A stretch of 12,645 nucleotides of DNA. Source: SAR324 cluster bacterium. GTDB lineage: Bacteria > SAR324 > NAC60-12. Made by a program: the position numbers and the translations under genes. Every line of letters begins with the position of its first letter. Positions within the stretch are counted from its first letter, which is position 1. Positions 7,577 to 12,645 of the stretch are shown here, piece by piece. The DNA is taken from contig JAKUUF010000034.1 in the NCBI GenBank assembly GCA_022448705.1, positions 1 to 12,645 on the forward strand, read 5' to 3'. The notes beneath the pieces are model-generated. The model made no database searches. It was not told the DNA's origin and worked only from the letters and a program-made list of their open reading frames with translations.

Positions 7577-9082
7577 TTATTTAATCGGTTCCCAGTTCTG
7601 TATAAGATCCGCAAGCAGCCTCACTCCAACTCCTGTTGCGCCGCTGTTTGGCTGGTAGCCGATGTGCTTGACGTTCCATGCTGTGCCTGCAATATCCAGA
7701 TGCACCCATGGTGTTTTGTCAACAAAATGTTCTAAAAACATACCTCCAATAATGGTTCCGGAGTCTCCGACACCGATGTTCTGCAAGTCACCATATTTGC
7801 CCTTGATTGACTCACCATATTCTGGAAAACTCGGCAGTTGCCATACCCTGTCACCACTGAGATTTGAAGCTTTTCGTACTTGTTCCATCAATGCATCGTT
7901 GTTTGTGATTGCGCCTGATGCATAGTGACCTAATGCTGTGATGCAGGCTCCTGTAAGAGTCGCCAGGTCAATAACCGCATTTGGTTTAAATTCCTTGACT
8001 ACATAACTTAAGGCGTCTCCAAGGATAAGTCGTCCTTCTGCATCGGTATTGAGGATTTCCACACGTTTACCATTGTATGCGGTAACAATGTCTCCCGGTC
8101 TCTGGGCATCGCCTCCGGGAAGATTTTCTGTTGCAGCAATGACACCTATCACATTTATTTGTGGATTTAGCTGCCCTATGATTTTCATGGCACCCAAAAC
8201 AGCGGCAGCACCGCACATATCGAACTTCATTTCATCCATATTTTTCCCGGGTTTAAGGGATATTCCTCCGGAATCAAATGTTACTCCTTTTCCAACCAGT
8301 GCAACTGTTTGTTTTGCTTTCTGATGAAAATATTCCATCAGGATTAGCTTGGCCGGTTCACGAGAGCCTCGAGATACACCCAGCAGCATTTCCATTCCAA
8401 GCTTTTTCATTTGTTTTTCTTCCAAAACTGTACAGTCGATTTTATGCTGCTTTGCAATATTTTCGGCTGCAGATGCCAGATCCTTAGGTTTCAGATCATT
8501 AGCGGGCGTGTTACCTAGGTTTCTCGCCAAATTTGTTCCATCTGCCCTCATTTTGCCTGTTTTTAAAGCTTTCCTGGAGGTAATATTTTCTGGGTCACAA
8601 CATTGAATTTTAATTGATTCTAATTTTGATTTTTCATCGTGTGATTCCTTATATTGATTAAACTTATATGAACCCAGCGTCAGGCCCTCAACCAGGACCT
8701 GACCAACGTCTGTTTCAGATGTTTTTTGGAGATGAGAAGTTACTGCAAATCCAATTTTTTTTGCTTTCAGGGAAGTAAGCATTTTTCCGGCTTTACCTGC
8801 AGCGCGTCTGAGTGTTTCTGAATTCATTTCGCTTTTTTTACCTACTCCAACCGCTAAAATTTGTGGGATATTTGCATGTCCTGAAAACAACTGCTGGCAA
8901 TTGTCTTTTTTGCCTGTGAAAACTTTCAGTTTAAGAGAGGTATTTAGGTTTTTTTTCAATGCAGCGGGAAGGGAATTTAGTCCGCTTCCAGTAAGGCCTG
9001 AATCTTCAAAGATAAACACAATTATTGCGTCAAGCTTTTGATTTGAAAGGGAATTATTGCTGTATTTGATTATAAGTTTCAT
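7577..9082 (-). CDS. pepA: Leucyl aminopeptidase, M17 family (PepA)
   Basis: At 501 residues this is full length for a cytosol aminopeptidase. The family forms hexamers with two metal ions per site and removes N-terminal residues from peptides. The C-terminal catalytic domain carries the full set of expected residues: Lys265 and Asp270 in LVGKGVTFDSGGISLKP (262-278), Lys277, Asp288 in KFDM, and Asp347, Glu349 and Arg351 in the M17 signature NTDAEGRLIL (345-354). The N-terminal macro-like domain (1-160) is less conserved, as usual. It is the first gene of the minus-strand cluster and the one with a clear ribosome-binding site, GAAGGA with 8 nt to the ATG, which fixes the start. The expected operon promoter lies in the divergent region to the right. 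mgtE follows after 31 nt. Confidence 0.96.
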   Translation of the reverse strand: MKLIIKYSNNSLSNQKLDAIIVFIFEDSGLTGSGLNSLPAALKKNLNTSLKLKVFTGKKDNCQQLFSGHANIPQILAVGVGKKSEMNSETLRRAAGKAGKMLTSLKAKKIGFAVTSHLQKTSETDVGQVLVEGLTLGSYKFNQYKESHDEKSKLESIKIQCCDPENITSRKALKTGKMRADGTNLARNLGNTPANDLKPKDLASAAENIAKQHKIDCTVLEEKQMKKLGMEMLLGVSRGSREPAKLILMEYFHQKAKQTVALVGKGVTFDSGGISLKPGKNMDEMKFDMCGAAAVLGAMKIIGQLNPQINVIGVIAATENLPGGDAQRPGDIVTAYNGKRVEILNTDAEGRLILGDALSYVVKEFKPNAVIDLATLTGACITALGHYASGAITNNDALMEQVRKASNLSGDRVWQLPSFPEYGESIKGKYGDLQNIGVGDSGTIIGGMFLEHFVDKTPWVHLDIAGTAWNVKHIGYQPNSGATGVGVRLLADLIQNWEPIK

Positions 9083-9608
9083 TTTTAAATTCCTTCAAAA
9101 ATAGTTTAAGTAGAAAACAATACCAGTTTCTTTCTGCAAGTATAAAATGGAAGAATATTTGATTACCACCTTACAGAGCCTGCTCAGAAACAGACAAGAC
9201 ATTAGTAGTAATGACAGTAGCTCATCTCCAAAGTGAGCGTGACCTGCGGATCATCCCATTTAGATATTCCAAATTTATTTTTAGAAAAATTAAATGCTTA
9301 TATGCAGACCAGATGACTACCAAAAAGCAAATTATCATAAGTGTTATTGTCATAACTATCTCATATAAACATTGAAAATATTTAAGTCAATTTGTTTAAA
9401 ATTGAATATTAAACAGCATGAAGACACAAAGTATTACGATAACAAAGTTCACGATTACATTTTACTTATACCCGATTAGTACCCTTAAATCAATTATTCA
9501 AGTTGGTTGTAAATGGATAAAAATTGCATATACAAATTTGATCAAAAAATGTTTTGCAATTAATCATTTATTCTTAATCCTTCCTCAATAATACCATTCT
9601 TTTGATTC
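9083..9608. other. Divergent intergenic region between pepA and the FG-GAP gene
   Basis: These 526 nt are very AT-rich and hold no convincing gene or structured RNA. They should carry the promoter of the seven-gene cluster (leftward) and of the FG-GAP gene (rightward). Leftward, TATACT (minus strand, 9139-9144) is a possible -10 box about 57 nt from the pepA ATG, but lacks a good -35. Rightward, TTGTAA (9507-9512) and TATACA (9529-9534), 16 nt apart, are a possible weak promoter about 75 nt before the FG-GAP ATG. A 7-bp inverted repeat, TGTTTAA-9 nt-TTAAACA (9393-9415), and a small hairpin GCTCA-9 nt-TGAGC (9220-9238) are present but not beyond what such composition gives by chance. A 57-codon open frame (9418-9591) is discussed separately. 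Confidence 0.5.
9091..9096 (-). promoter_or_regulatory. Shine-Dalgarno sequence of pepA
   Basis: The minus strand reads GAAGGA followed by ATTTAAAA and the ATG at 9082. This is a good ribosome-binding site at 8-nt spacing and supports the chosen pepA start. It stands out because the other genes in the cluster lack a comparable sequence. Confidence 0.7.
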
Positions 9609-12600
9609 ATGTTTAAGAACACGGAATTATTCATTTTAAAGATCATTTTTCTGTCCAACCTGATAATGTTTGCAATTCAAGTAAATAATCCAGCTTGTGA
9701 AGATGAGTTCACCTTAACATATAACTGGATACCGCAGTATTATGGAAAAATTGAAGGAGACAGCAAGCTGCTTTATACACGAAGTTTTAGTCGCAGTCAG
9801 CTGCGCTTCGTGGATATTGACAATGATGATGACAGTGATTTATTTGTTGGAAAAGCAGACGGAAGACTTGCATATTTTCTTAATCAAGGCAACAGCATCA
9901 CTCCGCTGTTTAAATTAATAACCGAGGATTATGAGGTTTTTCACGCAGGTGTTGATGAGCAAAGCAATCCTGCACTGTTTCGTACAGTGCTTGATGTAGG
10001 TGAAAATGCAGCTCCCGAATTTGTTGACATAGACAATGATGGTGATCTGGATATGTTTATTGGTTCACAGGATGGACATATTTTCCATTATGAAAATCGA
10101 GGAAACCGGCTAAGTCCGAAATTTTTTCGCAAAACTCCTATATACATGGGATTGAAATTTGAGGGAAACAGTATTCCGCGCTTTGCTGACATAAATGGTG
10201 ATCGTGCATTTGATTTGCTTGTTGGAACCAGGTCGGGAAAAATCCACGTATTTTTTAATTCAGGAATGTCCGAAGAAGCAATATTTTGTGGAGAATTTGA
10301 CGTCCTAAATCCACCAGATGACCGCTGCAAATATCAACCTGAAATTGTAGCAGACATATTACCACAGGTGGATGCTGTACCTGAACTGGTGGACTGGGAC
10401 CGTGATGGAGACCTGGACTTGGTTGCTGGAAAATCAGATGGAAAGATAAACTTTTATCTTAACATTGGAGACCGTTATGCTCCAGACTGGAAATTAAAGT
10501 CAAATCATTTTCAGTTTATAGACGCTGGAGGATTTGTTGCCCCTACATTTTATGATTTAAATCATGACAATTACCCTGAATTGTTTCTAGGCACAGCAAC
10601 TTCCAGGATAATCAATTATGAAAATCATGAAATTCTGACAAGCATGTTAAGTAAAATAAAATCTATTGATCCAGATTCTTTTGATAAAACGGACTCAGTG
10701 GAAAGAATCCTTTCCAGTGCGTGTAAAGAATTGAATGGATTACCTGAATGCCTGACTGAACTTTCAAAAGCTTTTGGTGTGCCAGAAGGGCAAAAGATTG
10801 AGAAGTTGGATGAGTTTAATCCATATATATTTCGTCGAGACCTGAGTATTGATTCAATTATGGAAGAAGTTGCAGATTTACAGGAAAATGATGCTGCAGC
10901 AAATCAAAATGAACCGAACGCTCAGGGTCAGGAAAATGTCGGAATTGAACAAGATTCGCGGGAAGAATGGGCTGAAGACGGACAAAACCTAAATACAAGC
11001 ATTGAAAAACTAAAAAAACAGGGAATCATTACACGAAACCAGCTTTGGCTTTCGTCACGAAACTATTTGAAGATAGAAAATCTTGTTGGCAGAGATCGTC
11101 ATGTCTTTGTCACTAGTGGAGACTGGAACAAGGATGGGCGTAAGGACATTTTGCTCGGCAGCCGCACTGGAGAAATTTACGCATTTGAGAATCGTGCAGA
11201 TAAAGGTACAGATTGGTACCAGATTAAATTCCCATCTTTGCAAAAGAATAAAAGAAATTTCAGCGCACCTGTTTTATCTGATATAGACGGCGATGGTGAT
11301 TTAGACATTATCTGTGGAAACCGGAACGGCAGGATAGAATGGCTATTGAATCGCGGAACTGATAAAAAACCTGAATGGATCATACACGATCTGAATGTTT
11401 CTCAAATTGATGTTGGTAGTTTCAGCAAACCTTTGTTGAATGATATGGATGGTGATGAAGATCTGGATTTACTGATAGGAAATAGTAAAGGATTGATTAT
11501 TTACTATGAAAATCAAGGAGATAAAAGCAAGCCACATTTTGTTCTGCGCAATACACGTATTTCCGGTATTCAAATGGAAGGTAATTCCTCTCCGGCATTA
11601 TGGACCTGGAACAAGGATGAACATCCGGACCTGATTGTTGGAGGGCGTGAAGGGTTCTTGAGTCTGGTTAGTCATTTGCCACCTAAAAGATTACCTGCAT
11701 TGCGAGGCTGGACTCTTGAAGCAACACATTGGCAAAAAATTAAATCTGCTGGATATAGTGCACCGCATTTTTCCGACTTAGATAGAGATAACAAATCGGA
11801 TTTGCTGATTGGCGATGAACAAGGTAATTTACGCTACTGGATAAATGGAGGTCCAAGCATCAAAAAAGAAGAGAATCAGGAAACAAAGCAAATACTTGTA
11901 GAAAATACTTTGGAGGATGAGGATCAGGAAGTAGAGCGTTCAGATTCTGTAAATCAGCTTGAAACACCTGAAGCAGAACAGATTCCGTTAAAAAATGAAC
12001 CGATTGAACCGATATTCGAATTTGTCACTTCAAAATATGGGAATCTGGATATTGGCCGTCGAGCATTCCCGGCATTTATAGATATTGACGGAGATGGATT
12101 TCTTGATTTAATTGCGGGCAATCATGAGGGTGAATTAAGATATTACCGCAGTGATCACAGTTCAGGAAGTGTACAATGGATTCTGGAAAGCAATTTTTTT
12201 CTTGGTTATCAGGGTGGTAAAAATGCAGCTCCTGTTTTAACCGATTTAGACGGAGATGACGACCTGGATTTGCTTGTAGGCAATCAAAGCGGGAGCATTC
12301 ATTACTGGGAAAATAAAGGGATATCTGAAATTGCTGATTTTGTCTACAATCCTACTGTATTTATTGGTGTTACAAGTGGTAGAAACTCTGTACCAGCTGT
12401 AATTGATTTAAATGCTGATGGTAAAAAAGATTTACTGATGGGCAAATTTAATGGACAACTTTATAAATATATCCGTAAAGATATTGGAAAAGAATTTCGT
12501 TTTATGCTGGAAAGACGAAAATATTTAGATTTGGATGTAGGATTGGGGTCTGTACCTGTAATTGCAGATATCAATAATGATCAGAAGTCAGAACTGATTA

Positions 12601-12645
12601 TCGGTTCTGATTCTGGGAATATTTTCAGTTTCCAGGCAGATTCTG
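9609..12645 (+). CDS. Large secreted FG-GAP/VCBS repeat protein (3' end outside window)
   Basis: The frame opens at ATG 9609, directly preceded by an in-frame TGA (9603-9605), and stays open to the edge: 1012 codons and counting. Residues 1-30 look like a signal peptide (hydrophobic core IIFLSNLIMFAIQV, 12-25); cleavage is near NPAC (27-30) and is not a good lipobox. The rest is a chain of 14 FG-GAP/VCBS-type repeats, each with a Dx[DN]xDxxx[DE] calcium-loop motif, followed by a hydrophobic patch and Gly (for example DIDGDGDLDIICG). The loops start at residues 69, 140, 194, 262, 316, 505, 558, 612, 666, 723, 825, 879, 933 and 987. Most are 53-57 residues apart, as in blades of integrin-like beta-propellers. 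Two inserts interrupt the series: about 340-490 (helical, charged, Cys372 and Cys381) and about 745-800 (acidic). No enzyme domain is visible. A role in binding or adhesion at the cell surface is inference. No Shine-Dalgarno is seen. Confidence 0.9.
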   Translation, partial: MFKNTELFILKIIFLSNLIMFAIQVNNPACEDEFTLTYNWIPQYYGKIEGDSKLLYTRSFSRSQLRFVDIDNDDDSDLFVGKADGRLAYFLNQGNSITPLFKLITEDYEVFHAGVDEQSNPALFRTVLDVGENAAPEFVDIDNDGDLDMFIGSQDGHIFHYENRGNRLSPKFFRKTPIYMGLKFEGNSIPRFADINGDRAFDLLVGTRSGKIHVFFNSGMSEEAIFCGEFDVLNPPDDRCKYQPEIVADILPQVDAVPELVDWDRDGDLDLVAGKSDGKINFYLNIGDRYAPDWKLKSNHFQFIDAGGFVAPTFYDLNHDNYPELFLGTATSRIINYENHEILTSMLSKIKSIDPDSFDKTDSVERILSSACKELNGLPECLTELSKAFGVPEGQKIEKLDEFNPYIFRRDLSIDSIMEEVADLQENDAAANQNEPNAQGQENVGIEQDSREEWAEDGQNLNTSIEKLKKQGIITRNQLWLSSRNYLKIENLVGRDRHVFVTSGDWNKDGRKDILLGSRTGEIYAFENRADKGTDWYQIKFPSLQKNKRNFSAPVLSDIDGDGDLDIICGNRNGRIEWLLNRGTDKKPEWIIHDLNVSQIDVGSFSKPLLNDMDGDEDLDLLIGNSKGLIIYYENQGDKSKPHFVLRNTRISGIQMEGNSSPALWTWNKDEHPDLIVGGREGFLSLVSHLPPKRLPALRGWTLEATHWQKIKSAGYSAPHFSDLDRDNKSDLLIGDEQGNLRYWINGGPSIKKEENQETKQILVENTLEDEDQEVERSDSVNQLETPEAEQIPLKNEPIEPIFEFVTSKYGNLDIGRRAFPAFIDIDGDGFLDLIAGNHEGELRYYRSDHSSGSVQWILESNFFLGYQGGKNAAPVLTDLDGDDDLDLLVGNQSGSIHYWENKGISEIADFVYNPTVFIGVTSGRNSVPAVIDLNADGKKDLLMGKFNGQLYKYIRKDIGKEFRFMLERRKYLDLDVGLGSVPVIADINNDQKSELIIGSDSGNIFSFQADS

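Noticed and set aside
9393..9415. Inverted repeat TGTTTAA-9 nt-TTAAACA in the divergent spacer, resembling an operator
   Set aside because: Seven A/T-rich base pairs with this loop range are expected about once by chance in 526 nt of such composition, and it is not next to a good promoter.
9609..12645. Possible toxin, polymorphic adhesin or contractile-injection component in place of a simple FG-GAP protein
   Set aside because: No toxin, protease, Rhs/YD-repeat or cell-wall anchor motif is visible in the 1012 residues present; the unseen C-terminus could change this.

Overview
This is an AT-rich bacterial window, probably from a Gram-negative organism. Two genes encode proteins with clear cleavable signal peptides, and a partial gene at the left edge ends in a typical outer-membrane beta-barrel C-terminus (alternating hydrophobics and a terminal Phe). 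The mix of core genes would fit a marine deltaproteobacterial-like or SAR324-like lineage, but that placement is a guess; nothing here fixes the taxon.

Layout: (1) 1-384, plus strand, the 3' end of an outer-membrane-type protein gene. (2) 504-9082, minus strand, seven genes head to tail in the transcription order pepA - mgtE - holB - small exported protein - recD2 - periplasmic binding protein - tsaC. The first six are separated by only 7-33 nt, and tsaC follows after 90 nt. (3) 9083-9608, a 526-nt divergent intergenic region with no convincing gene. (4) 9609-12645, plus strand, a very large secreted FG-GAP/VCBS repeat protein whose gene runs off the right edge.

The minus-strand cluster looks like one long transcription unit combining housekeeping functions: protein turnover (PepA), Mg2+ homeostasis (MgtE), clamp loading (HolB), DNA helicase/repair (RecD2) and tRNA t6A modification (TsaC). 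It also carries two less expected exported proteins: an unrecognised NTF2-like-looking protein, and an orphan solute-binding protein with no permease or ATPase beside it. pepA has a good Shine-Dalgarno sequence, but the downstream genes mostly do not. The 90-nt gap before tsaC holds a perfect extended -10 promoter motif (TGTTATAAT), so tsaC may also be transcribed on its own.

The most distinctive item is the FG-GAP protein: at least 1012 residues with 14 calcium-loop repeats. Most repeats are spaced almost exactly 54 residues apart, in three blocks separated by a charged/helical insert and an acidic insert. I found no RNA genes, CRISPR arrays, insertion sequences, phage genes or defence genes. 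I do not see a clearly new multi-gene system.
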